This document shows, piece by piece, positions 35,076 to 42,921 of a stretch of 64,000 bases of DNA (positions are counted from its first letter, which is position 1; the number at the start of each line of letters is the position of its first letter). Where the stretch lies: the NCBI GenBank assembly GCA_964631235.1, contig CAZVZX010000001.1, positions 1 to 64,000 on the forward strand. Direction: 5' to 3'. A model generated the notes under the pieces. It had not been told where the DNA came from, ran no database searches, and worked only from the letters and a program-made list of their open reading frames with translations. Origin of the DNA: JARKPK01 sp964631235. GTDB lineage: Bacteria > Planctomycetota > Planctomycetia > Pirellulales > Thermoguttaceae. The translations under genes were made by a program, and so were the position numbers.

Positions 35076-35985
35076 TCGATTCGCCGCGCCTCCGGCCGAC
35101 CGAGTGATTCGATCGCGGTCGTCTTGGCAAAGCAAGACGCGCCTGCCGCCGACGGCGCCGCACGCATCGCAGGCATCGCCTCGGGCACGCACGCCCGCGC
35201 GACACGGCTTGACCTTCGTCGAGCTGATGCTGGCCATCGCCATCATGGCCACCGTTTTGGGGACGCTCGGGGCGGTCGGCATCGGCGTCCAGCGGAGCTA
35301 CGAGTACACGGCCGGCTACGGCGATGCCGTGCAACACGCGCGAGTAACCTTGGAACGGATCACGCGGGCAGTCAGTCAGGCCCGGGCGAACGAGCAATTC
35401 CCCGGGTTCATTGTCGTCCCACGCTTTGCGGCCGGGGTTCGTCTGCCGGAAACGTTGGTGGTTTGGAAGCCGGCCGGCGAGCCGGTCGATCCGAACGGGT
35501 TGCCCCGCTTCAACGAACTGGTCGTTTATTGCCCGGATCCGAACGCGCCCAACCGGCTGCTGGAAATCACCGTACCCGGCGACACGCGCGTTGTTCCGCC
35601 AAAAAGCGATGCCTCTGCTTGGCAAAGTGAAATAGCGAATATGCAGACGCGCAACGACGCACAACGAGTTGTGCTGACCGAATTGTTGCGCACGGCGGGA
35701 TTGGGCAACGGCGCTTCGATCACGATGTGCGGGGCCGTCCGATTCGAGCAACGGCAGCGCCCGACCGACTCGGAACTAAGCCAGTTTCGCGCCGGCACCG
35801 CAGCGTGGTCGTCGCTGACATGGCCCCAAGGACTCTTCACGCCGAGTTCCGGCGTGCGGCAATCGTGGATGCGTTGCGAGATTCAACTGATCCCGGGCAG
35901 CACCTGGGTAGTCAACGATCCGGCCGCGCAAACCGCCCTGCCCTTCTTCGGCTCGGCGGCAGTCTATTATCGAGTGGTGCCATGA
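35056..35985 (+). CDS. prepilin-type minor pseudopilin (GspJ-like position)
   Basis: 309 residues from the ATG at 35056, inside the end of the preceding gene. A ~50-residue basic leader precedes ARHGLTFVELMLAIAIMATV, a prepilin site with Gly before the cut and Glu at +5. The globular part (VTLERITRAVSQARANEQF; GFIVVPRFAAGVRLPETLV) is compatible with GspJ-like proteins. It overlaps the GspK-like gene by ATGA. Confidence 0.85.
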   Translation: MFRPSLDRFAAPPADRVIRSRSSWQSKTRLPPTAPHASQASPRARTPARHGLTFVELMLAIAIMATVLGTLGAVGIGVQRSYEYTAGYGDAVQHARVTLERITRAVSQARANEQFPGFIVVPRFAAGVRLPETLVVWKPAGEPVDPNGLPRFNELVVYCPDPNAPNRLLEITVPGDTRVVPPKSDASAWQSEIANMQTRNDAQRVVLTELLRTAGLGNGASITMCGAVRFEQRQRPTDSELSQFRAGTAAWSSLTWPQGLFTPSSGVRQSWMRCEIQLIPGSTWVVNDPAAQTALPFFGSAAVYYRVVP

Positions 35986-37511
35986 TCGGCAATTCGTCGG
36001 CGAATACGGCTCGAAACGATCGCCGCCGCGGCGTGGCGGTGATCCTCGTCTTCTTGATTCTCGCGCTGACGATGGGGCTGTCGTACGCGGCGATTCGCGC
36101 GCAAAGCGGCGCCGCCGGAATCGCCCGAAATGCCAAACGAAACCTCGATGCGCGCCAGGCCGCTTTGGCCGGCGCGGCCATGGCGCTGCGGAAGATGCAT
36201 ACGAATGCCTGGGGCGGAGTCGATTCGAGCATCGGCGGGACGCTCGGCGGCGACCTATACTATCAGGCCACATTCACCGCGGGCGATCCGCGGCTGAACA
36301 GCGCGCATCCGGAATATGCCGACCTCCCATTTCGCGTGACCATTACGGCGGTGGGCCGAGCGGTCGATCCCGACAATCCCCAATGCGTGGCGGAACATCG
36401 CATTACGCTCGTTGTGCGGCTCGTGCCGCAGGCGCTGGGAACCGCTCCCGCGCAATGGAACGAACTGACGTCGGCTACGGTGTATCAAAATTGGCCCGGT
36501 CTATTCAGCATCTATCCGGGCGCGCGAATCGAGGGTCCGGCGCGCACGCAGGCGACGGTGAAGATCCGCGATGGAATCACTTGGGCCCCGACGCACTACA
36601 ATGGCTACTTCCTCGGGCTCAACCAACGGCGGCAAGCGGGAATGGGCGATCAACGGCCCTTCACGGGTCCGGTTCGCATCATCAACAGTTGGCAAGACTG
36701 GGATACGCTCAACCTGCTGAACACGCAACTGGGCGTCTCGACTGTCTCCGCCTCGATGCAGTACATCGCCTACTGGACTTCTTCGGCAACAACGCTGAGT
36801 TACCGCCTCTATCCCGGCGGTCCCTCCTACTCCGCCGTGATGGTGGGAGACCGGCTGCAAGCGACCACATTGGCGGCCGACCCGACGACCAATCCGTTGG
36901 GGCTGTTCTACCGCGCCGGTAAGATCGAGTTGCGAGACGATGTTACGATTCGCGGCACGCTGCTGGCCGATCGTATCAGCGGCGCCAATGTGGAGCTGCG
37001 CGGACGACGGATCCAGCTCCAAGCCGTCGATCTGCCGGCAATCGAGGGAGATAGCCGACCGGTGCAATTGCCCGCGGTGATGGCGGGCGATAAGCTGATC
37101 GTCCGCGACAACTCCCAGTCAACGATCAAAGGGCTAGTCGCCTGCTTCGACCTCTTCGACGTGAACCAAGACAAACAAGGTGATATCGAACTTGGCCTCG
37201 AAGGCAAATTGATTGCAGGCCAGGTCCGCATCCAGCATCGCAGCGAATGGATCGCGCCATCGATTGATAGCGATTGGTGGGCAAACCGCTGGACCGAATA
37301 TCAGGCTCAAAAGGATTTGCCCGGCGGCAGCAAGTACTTCTCCGACTTCCTGTCGAGATTCTATAGCCTCAGTTCCGAGCCGCGAATCGTCATCAAGCCC
37401 GCGGCAAACAACGTCCGATACCATTGGCAAACGCTGCCGCAGCCGATTTATGTGCCGGCCTCGGGAGATCCGGGCCTGCGTTGGCAGGTGCTCGATTGGT
37501 CCGAGCGTTGA
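35982..37511 (+). CDS. GspK/PilX-like large prepilin-type protein with a C-terminal polymer-like region
   Basis: 509 residues from the ATG at 35982 (ATGA overlap). RRRGVAVILVFLILALTMGL is a prepilin-type N-terminus without Glu at +5, as in GspK and PilX; NLDARQAALAGAAMAL fits the start of that group. The body does not look like canonical GspK: residues ~300-400 include IELRDDVTIRGTLLADRISG and VELRGRRIQLQAV, a repetitive pattern resembling polymer-forming beta-helix (bactofilin-like) segments. Probable tip component of the pseudopilus. Confidence 0.7.
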   Translation: MIGNSSANTARNDRRRGVAVILVFLILALTMGLSYAAIRAQSGAAGIARNAKRNLDARQAALAGAAMALRKMHTNAWGGVDSSIGGTLGGDLYYQATFTAGDPRLNSAHPEYADLPFRVTITAVGRAVDPDNPQCVAEHRITLVVRLVPQALGTAPAQWNELTSATVYQNWPGLFSIYPGARIEGPARTQATVKIRDGITWAPTHYNGYFLGLNQRRQAGMGDQRPFTGPVRIINSWQDWDTLNLLNTQLGVSTVSASMQYIAYWTSSATTLSYRLYPGGPSYSAVMVGDRLQATTLAADPTTNPLGLFYRAGKIELRDDVTIRGTLLADRISGANVELRGRRIQLQAVDLPAIEGDSRPVQLPAVMAGDKLIVRDNSQSTIKGLVACFDLFDVNQDKQGDIELGLEGKLIAGQVRIQHRSEWIAPSIDSDWWANRWTEYQAQKDLPGGSKYFSDFLSRFYSLSSEPRIVIKPAANNVRYHWQTLPQPIYVPASGDPGLRWQVLDWSER

Positions 37512-37860
37512 CAACGATCGTTCGCCCGGCCCCCGACAATCCCCGCATCAAAACGCACTGACACAACGGCTTGCCGCAATCGTTGCCCGGCCAAGCAATG
37601 TGGCGGTTCGTACGGCGTTTGTTGGGTTTTCGTCGATCGTGCGGATTGTAGCGACGGCAGCGGTTATTCCTCGCCCGATTGATGGGCCGGAAACTGACGA
37701 TACAATACGACGGTCGATGGCCGCATCAAATTGCCCCGCATGAACTTACGTCGAAGGATTCAAGGAGCGGCTTCGGCCATTTGCATGCGGTTGCCGAGCG
37801 AATCGGCCCTTGCGGCCAAAACAGCCGAGCTTCTCACGCAACGCCAACGGAGTCGAATTG
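37512..37860. other. spacer inside the secretion cluster
   Basis: 349 bases with a candidate promoter at 37679-37706; no gene supported. Confidence 0.5.
37679..37706 (+). promoter_or_regulatory. candidate internal promoter
   Basis: TTGATG (37679-37684), 16 bases, TACAAT (37701-37706; five of six). It lies ~155 bases before the small exported protein gene and could start a second transcript of the cluster. Confidence 0.35.
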
Positions 37861-38112
37861 ATGAAGACTGCATTGACGCGAACGATTGTGGCGGCAGCGG
37901 GTCTCGCCGCCCTCGCCTGCATGCTAGGGTTGTGGCAGAGTTCGGCGGCGGCACAACGCACCGGTGGAGAACCACCGTTCGCTAACGCCGTCGAGCAACG
38001 GCAAGAGTCGAACGCGCTGCTGCGCGAGATACGGGACCTGCTCAAAGAGCAGAACACCTTGCTCCGCAGCGGCAAAGTTCAAGTCGTGGTGTCATTACCC
38101 GAAAAGCGTTGA
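37861..38112 (+). CDS. small exported protein with coiled-coil segment
   Basis: 83 residues from the ATG at 37861, with GGAG 9-12 bases upstream. TRTIVAAAGLAALACMLGLW is a signal peptide ending ...SSAAAQ. The mature part has a heptad-like helix (VEQRQESNALLREIRDLLKE) and a short basic tail. No domain recognised. It lies between the GspK-like gene and the next prepilin gene on the same strand, so a structural role in the machine is possible. Confidence 0.7.
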   Translation: MKTALTRTIVAAAGLAALACMLGLWQSSAAAQRTGGEPPFANAVEQRQESNALLREIRDLLKEQNTLLRSGKVQVVVSLPEKR

Positions 38113-38157
38113 CGCGCCCACACGCATCGGGCGGGCATCGCTTTGGGTTGATGACCA

Positions 38158-38889
38158 ATGCAACCGTTCAGAGCGATGAGCCGCACCGAGAACCAACGCC
38201 GTTCGCCGCGTTCCCAGCCGCACGATCTCTTCGTTGCGCTGCTGCGGTTTGCTTGGGCCGTATTCTGCCGGCAACGTCCGTTGCCTTCCGGCCTGTCGGG
38301 CATTCTTGGGGTTCGTCGCGCGTTCAGTCTCTTGGAGGTGATGATCGTTCTGGCCGTGATCGGCCTGCTGGTGGCGGTGGCCATTCCGCGATCAGAACCG
38401 ACGCTTGTCGAGCAGCTCCGCGCCACCAGCCGAATCGTGGCCGCCGAACTGCAATACGCGCGCAGCCTGGCCGTCAGCAACAACAGCACGTACCGCGTTG
38501 CCTTCGACCCGACGGCCAATGAACTGATCCTTACTCATAGCGGGACGAAAACGGCGCTGAACACGTTGCCGCTCAGTGCATTCCGTTCCCAACGCGATAC
38601 GGCCACCGCAAAGTACCTTTCGTTGAATGATCTGCCGAATCTTTCGGTGCCCGTCCGGCTGCTGGGCGCAACGGTCGGTTCGAGCGCGCTGCAATCAGCG
38701 GCGATGGTCGAATTCGGCCCGATGGGCCAGACGACTGCCAGCGCGCCGACGACCGTTTGGCTCGGCGTTTCCGTGGGCAATCAGCAGCGCTACGCGACGA
38801 TCACCGTGAACCCGATCACCGGCTTGGTGACAATAGGCGGCGTCACGGCCGGCCCGCTGCCCGCCGTACTCTCGCAGGGCGGAGGCTAG
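38158..38889 (+). CDS. prepilin-type pseudopilin (GspH-like)
   Basis: 243 residues from the ATG at 38158. A long (~54-residue) leader precedes VRRAFSLLEVMIVLAVIGLL, a prepilin N-terminus with Glu at +5 and again Ala before the cut. The following LRATSRIVAAELQYARSLAV and NSTYRVAFDPTANELIL match the GspH domain (minor pseudopilin). It lies 45 bases after the small exported protein gene and 68 bases before pilM. Confidence 0.85.
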   Translation: MQPFRAMSRTENQRRSPRSQPHDLFVALLRFAWAVFCRQRPLPSGLSGILGVRRAFSLLEVMIVLAVIGLLVAVAIPRSEPTLVEQLRATSRIVAAELQYARSLAVSNNSTYRVAFDPTANELILTHSGTKTALNTLPLSAFRSQRDTATAKYLSLNDLPNLSVPVRLLGATVGSSALQSAAMVEFGPMGQTTASAPTTVWLGVSVGNQQRYATITVNPITGLVTIGGVTAGPLPAVLSQGGG

Positions 38890-38957
38890 CAGTCGCCGAG
38901 CATTGCTCGGCGTCTCGTTGGCGTTGGATTGAAAAGACAATAATCAATAGGCCCCTT

Positions 38958-40007
38958 ATGATCCTCCGGCTTCGAAAACCGCGGTGCGGTCCGATCGGCA
39001 TCGACATCGGCACCCAGTCGCTCAAGCTCGTGCAGCTCGACGGAGCGCGTCGGCAGATCGTCGATCTTGCGCGGCACGAGTTCAATACAACCGATCCCGA
39101 GCAACGCGAACGACAATTAGTCGAGGCTTTGCGCCGAACCCGCGAAACCCACGGCTTTCACGGTCGAACGGCCGTGGTTTGTCTTAGCGGCGAGCATCTC
39201 TTTGTGCAAAACATCCGGGTGCCGCAAGCGGCCGGCGATGAACTTCGGCGGATTGTCGCCAACGAAGCGGCCAACCGCGCCGGTTTCGGCGGAGAAGAGG
39301 CCGAAGTACGCTTCGTCGAGGCCGGCGATGTCCGCCAGGGAGAAGGCTTTCGCCGCGAAGTGATCTTGCTGGCCGCAAGGAAGGCCGCTGTTGAGAAGTT
39401 GACTCAACTGACCGAAGAGGCCGGACTCGAAACGGCGGCCGTGGACGCGGAGCCGGGCGCATTGCTTCGCGGCTACTTGGCTCAGTTCCGCCGCGATGAC
39501 GATCAGCAACGGCGAACGATGGTCGTCAACGTCGGTGCAAGCTCGACCAAAGTAATCATCGCTCAAGGCGCCACGCCGCTGTTCGTCAAGTACATCGACA
39601 TCGGCGGCAAACAAATGGACGAATCGGTGGCCAAACATCTCCGCGTGTCGCTCGCCGAAGCGGCTTCGCTTCGGCGCAACAGCGGCGACCGCCGGGCCGA
39701 TCAGCGCGATCCGGAAGTCGCACGAACGCTGCTGGAGGCCGTGCGTCCGATTCTCGATCGCCTCGGAAACGAACTGGCGATGTGCCTGAGGTATTTCAGC
39801 GTGACGTTCCGCGGCCAGCCGGTCGAACAAATCGTCTTCGGCGGCGGCGAGGCCGGCGAACAACTGACCGATTGGCTCCAACCCCGCTTAGACATTCCCT
39901 GCCGGTTGAGCCAGCCGCTGAGGGCCTTCGAACGATGTCCGGCCCACGGCCCGCGTGCCGGACAGTGGGACGTTGCCGTGGGATTAGCCTTGCGCGAGGT
40001 GAACTGA
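38958..40007 (+). CDS. pilM: type IV pilus assembly ATPase-like protein PilM (cytoplasmic actin-like)
   Basis: 349 residues from the ATG at 38958. PIGIDIGTQSLKLVQL is the phosphate-1 motif of actin-like ATPases of the PilM/SHS2-FtsA group; MVVNVGASSTKVIIAQGATP is phosphate 2, and IVFGGGEAGEQLTDWL is the adenosine motif. PilM binds the N-terminus of PilN and links the inner membrane platform to the cytoplasm; in T2SS the same fold is the cytoplasmic half of GspL. It is followed by a PilN-like gene, but a ~100-base family-1 repeat sits in the spacer. Confidence 0.88.
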   Translation: MILRLRKPRCGPIGIDIGTQSLKLVQLDGARRQIVDLARHEFNTTDPEQRERQLVEALRRTRETHGFHGRTAVVCLSGEHLFVQNIRVPQAAGDELRRIVANEAANRAGFGGEEAEVRFVEAGDVRQGEGFRREVILLAARKAAVEKLTQLTEEAGLETAAVDAEPGALLRGYLAQFRRDDDQQRRTMVVNVGASSTKVIIAQGATPLFVKYIDIGGKQMDESVAKHLRVSLAEAASLRRNSGDRRADQRDPEVARTLLEAVRPILDRLGNELAMCLRYFSVTFRGQPVEQIVFGGGEAGEQLTDWLQPRLDIPCRLSQPLRAFERCPAHGPRAGQWDVAVGLALREVN

Positions 40008-40009
40008 AT

Positions 40010-40107
40010 AAAACCGCGGAAAACAGAAAGCGGCTCAAAGTGCATCCCTATGCAATCGGCCGCTTCGCTGCGCCGGCGGCCGCTTCCGTAATTGTGTGGA
40101 ACCATTT
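40010..40107 (+). repeat. family-1 dispersed repeat inside the pilM-pilN spacer
   Basis: Begins aaaccgcgg right after the pilM stop and ends attgtgtggaaccattt; contains gaaagcggctcaaag, tgcaatcggccgctt and cggccgcttcc in family order. It lies within what should be one transcript. Confidence 0.8.
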
Positions 40108-40224
40108 AGTGAGCCCCGGACGAAAATGCAACAACTCCGCCCAACGATATACCGCCATCAGTCGGCCGACCCCGGTTGCGCTGCGACGAATCGCGCCGGT
40201 TGACCCCAAGATCGTTTTACCGCC

Positions 40225-40953
40225 ATGCTCGACATCGACTTCCTACCACCCGAATACCATCAGCGACGGACGCAACGTCACGCCAAGCCTTGGCGGCATG
40301 TGATTGTTGTCGTCGCGTTGTTGGTTGTGGCCGCGTTAGCCTCCGCTCAACGGGTGCAGCGGAATCGGGTGCAGTCCGAGTTGGCAGTGGTCGTCCCCTT
40401 GTACGACAAGCTGCTTGCCGATCAAAAACGCCTCGGCGAACTGAAGACACGGCTCAACGGGCTCCGTCACGATGCGGCCCTGTTGGCCTATTTGCAGCAT
40501 CCTTGGCCGAAAACACGCATTCTGACCGCCCTGCTCGATCCGCTGCCCGCCGGCGTACGATTGGAACAATGCACCGTTACACGCGAGACACCGCCGCAGC
40601 AGCCCGCCGTCGGCGATGAGACACGGCCGCGGACATCGTCGGAACCGAAGGACGCAGCGAAACTCGCCGGAGCCGAGCGCGATCTCCATCGGCTGCGCGA
40701 GGAATACGACAAGACTCGAACGGTCCTCCGATTTCATGGCTCAGCCGATAACGCGGAACTGCTGCACGCCTACATCGGGCAGTTGACGAAGAACCGCCTT
40801 TTCGTCCGGGCAGAACTGGAATCGTTGGAGACCGTCGGCACGGGCGAGAAGGCCCTCGCGCGATTTCGCGGCGTCGTGATCGTTCATCCCTGTTATGGCC
40901 AACCCGGTGCGCGCGTTTCAGCCGAGGCGACGGCCTCACCGTCGGCGGAGTGA
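40225..40953 (+). CDS. PilN-like inner-membrane protein
   Basis: 242 residues from the ATG at 40225. A short N-terminus MLDIDFLPPEYHQRRTQRH resembles the PilN motif (I-N-L-L-P) that binds PilM, followed by one membrane span (VIVVVALLVVAALASA), a coiled coil (LADQKRLGELKTRLNGLRH) and a C-terminal domain with KTRTVLRFHGSADNAELLH, a fimbrial/PilN-type periplasmic fold. Equivalent to the GspL periplasmic half. Confidence 0.75.
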   Translation: MLDIDFLPPEYHQRRTQRHAKPWRHVIVVVALLVVAALASAQRVQRNRVQSELAVVVPLYDKLLADQKRLGELKTRLNGLRHDAALLAYLQHPWPKTRILTALLDPLPAGVRLEQCTVTRETPPQQPAVGDETRPRTSSEPKDAAKLAGAERDLHRLREEYDKTRTVLRFHGSADNAELLHAYIGQLTKNRLFVRAELESLETVGTGEKALARFRGVVIVHPCYGQPGARVSAEATASPSAE

Positions 40954-41201
40954 TTCGCCCCGATTCCAACGCCAAAAGGGTCGTTCCGAATCGGGCGACC
41001 GCCCGCGATCAACAACGAAGTGTCAATCACAACCGACAGCCATTTGGAGACTTACCCGAACGTCAGCCCGGTCAAACAGGAATACCGCCGGAACGCAACT
41101 ACCCCACCGTTCCCCAATCGCCGGCCGTTTCGCGCGGCAGGCACGCAGCATCCTCAACACACGCAACGTCCGACAACCGCTTAGCGCCGAAAACGATCGC
41201 C

Positions 41202-41753
41202 ATGGACAACAACTTGCGAAATTACCGACACTGGCTTGTCTCGGGCACCGTTTTGGCCATCGCCGTTCTCTACGTCGCGTTGGTCTATCTGCCCGGCCGT
41301 CGCAATTTGGCGGAATTGCGCGAACAATTGGCGACGAAACAAGCCCCGCTCGACACAAGCGGCGCAGTGCTGGCCTCCATCGCTTCCACGGAAAAGGAAT
41401 TGGAGCGAACCGAACAATTCGTAGAACGCTGGAGAACCGAGAACCCGATGCCGTCCGGCCTCGCACCGATACTGGCCGAATTGCACGCTTTGGCGCAGGT
41501 GGCAGGCGTATCTATCGTCCGTTTGGATCCTCAGCCCGTGCAAGTGTTCGACACGATCAAGCGAGGGTCGCTCACGTTGACATGTACGGGGAGCTATCGT
41601 GCCGTTCATCGGTTCCTTTACCAGATCGAACAATTGCGGCATGAGACCTGGGTCGATAGCGTGTCGATTAGAATAGCTGGGGGCTCTGAGGGAAATGTAA
41701 TCGCCGAGGTTGTCTTGTTAATGTTTGCCGATAATCACAAGATTTCGCATTAG
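41202..41753 (+). CDS. PilO/GspM-like inner-membrane protein
   Basis: 183 residues from the ATG at 41202. One N-terminal membrane span (WLVSGTVLAIAVLYVALVYL), a coiled coil (AELREQLATKQAPLD), then a ferredoxin-like domain with VAGVSIVRLDPQPVQVF and LTCTGSYRAVHRFLYQIEQL, as in PilO. A GTG at 40950 overlapping the PilN-like stop would add ~84 low-complexity residues and is less likely. PilO pairs with PilN in the periplasm. Confidence 0.75.
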   Translation: MDNNLRNYRHWLVSGTVLAIAVLYVALVYLPGRRNLAELREQLATKQAPLDTSGAVLASIASTEKELERTEQFVERWRTENPMPSGLAPILAELHALAQVAGVSIVRLDPQPVQVFDTIKRGSLTLTCTGSYRAVHRFLYQIEQLRHETWVDSVSIRIAGGSEGNVIAEVVLLMFADNHKISH

Positions 41754-41900
41754 GAAGAACGCACCGTTTTCCGATAATACGAAGGTGGCGCACCCTCGGG
41801 CCATCGTCATGGGTTGCCGCTGCAAAGAGAACAAAAAATAGCGACTCCAGGGCCAAATGGCCCAAAAAGCCGCGAATGAATACGACAACTTGGTGCAATC

Positions 41901-42584
41901 GTGAATCTGAGCAAGATAGGCAAGAAGCTGAAACGCGAGGCGGCCAACAGCCCGGGCAAAGCGGCTGTATTGGGGTTGGTGTGCCTTGTCGCCATCTACT
42001 TCTGGGCCCCCCTGCTCTATCGCTGGACGGTGAAATCGGGCGACACGACGCCCACCGCTTCGCCCGACGTTTCCGCAGTGCATTCGTCGGCACCGGCTGC
42101 AATGGCTGCGGCAGTTCCGGGAACCGGAGCGACAACAACCAAATCCAATGCCCCAGAGACGCCTCAACCCTCTACCGATTGGCAAAAGACATTACAACAA
42201 ATCGAAAGCGATCCGGATATGAAACCGGCTGCTTTCGAACGCGACATCGAACCGTTTGCCGGCCCGCCGGCCGAAGCGAAATCGCAAGTGGCCGATCTCG
42301 ATGTTGCGCCGCCCCCCGTTGCCGAGAAGATCACGCCCGGCGGTTTGGGAATTACGCTGGTCGGAACGCTGGTCGGGCCTGATCGCAGGGCAGCGAGGAT
42401 CGGCGGGAAAACGGTGCTCGTCGGCCAATCGATCGAGGTGGTCAAAGGCACGGAACGATACCAGTTCACCCTTACCGACGTTCAGCGGGATCGGGTGATT
42501 CTGATGCGTGATGGCGAACGCTTCGAGTTGACCGTCAAACCCGCGGCCTCGAACGGGCGAATTGAGTGGAAAGCACAACCTTAA
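41901..42584 (+). CDS. PilP/GspC-like inner-membrane protein
   Basis: 227 residues from a GTG at 41901. One membrane span (AAVLGLVCLVAIYFWAPLLY), a Ser/Pro/Ala-rich linker, then a C-terminal HR-type domain: LGITLVGTLVGPDRRAARIG, GGKTVLVGQSIEVV and LTDVQRDRVILMRDGERFEL. This matches the region by which GspC or PilP touches the secretin. It lies 147 bases after the PilO-like gene and is followed by the secretin gene. Confidence 0.75.
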   Translation: MNLSKIGKKLKREAANSPGKAAVLGLVCLVAIYFWAPLLYRWTVKSGDTTPTASPDVSAVHSSAPAAMAAAVPGTGATTTKSNAPETPQPSTDWQKTLQQIESDPDMKPAAFERDIEPFAGPPAEAKSQVADLDVAPPPVAEKITPGGLGITLVGTLVGPDRRAARIGGKTVLVGQSIEVVKGTERYQFTLTDVQRDRVILMRDGERFELTVKPAASNGRIEWKAQP

Positions 42585-42736
42585 CCGATCGTCGCGAAAG
42601 CGAGGAGAGCGTCGTACTTGCGCCTCGAAGGCAGCAGCCCGCGTCCCCGAGGAAGAGAATCGGACACCTCCGCGAGCCGGCGACCGAGCCGGTGACCAAT
42701 AGATAAGATCGCGATACTGAGGAGAACCAAATAACA

Positions 42737-42830
42737 CTGCGAAAGACGGAAAGCGGTTCAAACAGGAATTGCAGGCAATCGGCCGCGTCGTTGCTACCGC
42801 TGCCGCTTTACTAAATGTGTGGGACTATTT
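42737..42830 (+). repeat. family-1 dispersed repeat upstream of the secretin
   Basis: Contains gacggaaagcggttcaaac, attgcaggcaatcggccgcg, tcgttgctacc and aaatgtgtgggactattt in family order, the same orientation as the copy at 40010. Confidence 0.8.
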
Positions 42831-42882
42831 CGCTCCCCACTTATTTCTTATCAGACGATCAAGGCGATTTGTACCGCCCACC

Positions 42883-42920
42883 AAGGTCAAAGAAGACCAA
42901 ACAAAGGTCAAGGAAGACCA
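42883..42920 (+). repeat. direct repeat of 17 bases at 21-base spacing
   Basis: aaggtcaaagaagacca (42883-42899) and aaggtcaaggaagacca (42904-42920) differ by one base. The second copy supplies the AAGGAAG ribosome site just before the secretin ATG at 42922. Confidence 0.85.
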
Positions 42921-42921
42921 G

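Larger units (their letters stand above)
42585..42921. other. spacer with family-1 repeat and a 17-base direct repeat
   Basis: 337 bases before the secretin ATG. It contains the family-1 copy at 42737-42830 and the direct repeat at 42883-42920. The secretin frame stays open through part of the repeat but this is not family sequence. Confidence 0.6.

Noticed and set aside
40950..41201. GTG extension of the PilO-like gene
   Set aside because: The added residues are low complexity and have no PilO similarity; the ATG at 41202 is followed directly by the membrane span.
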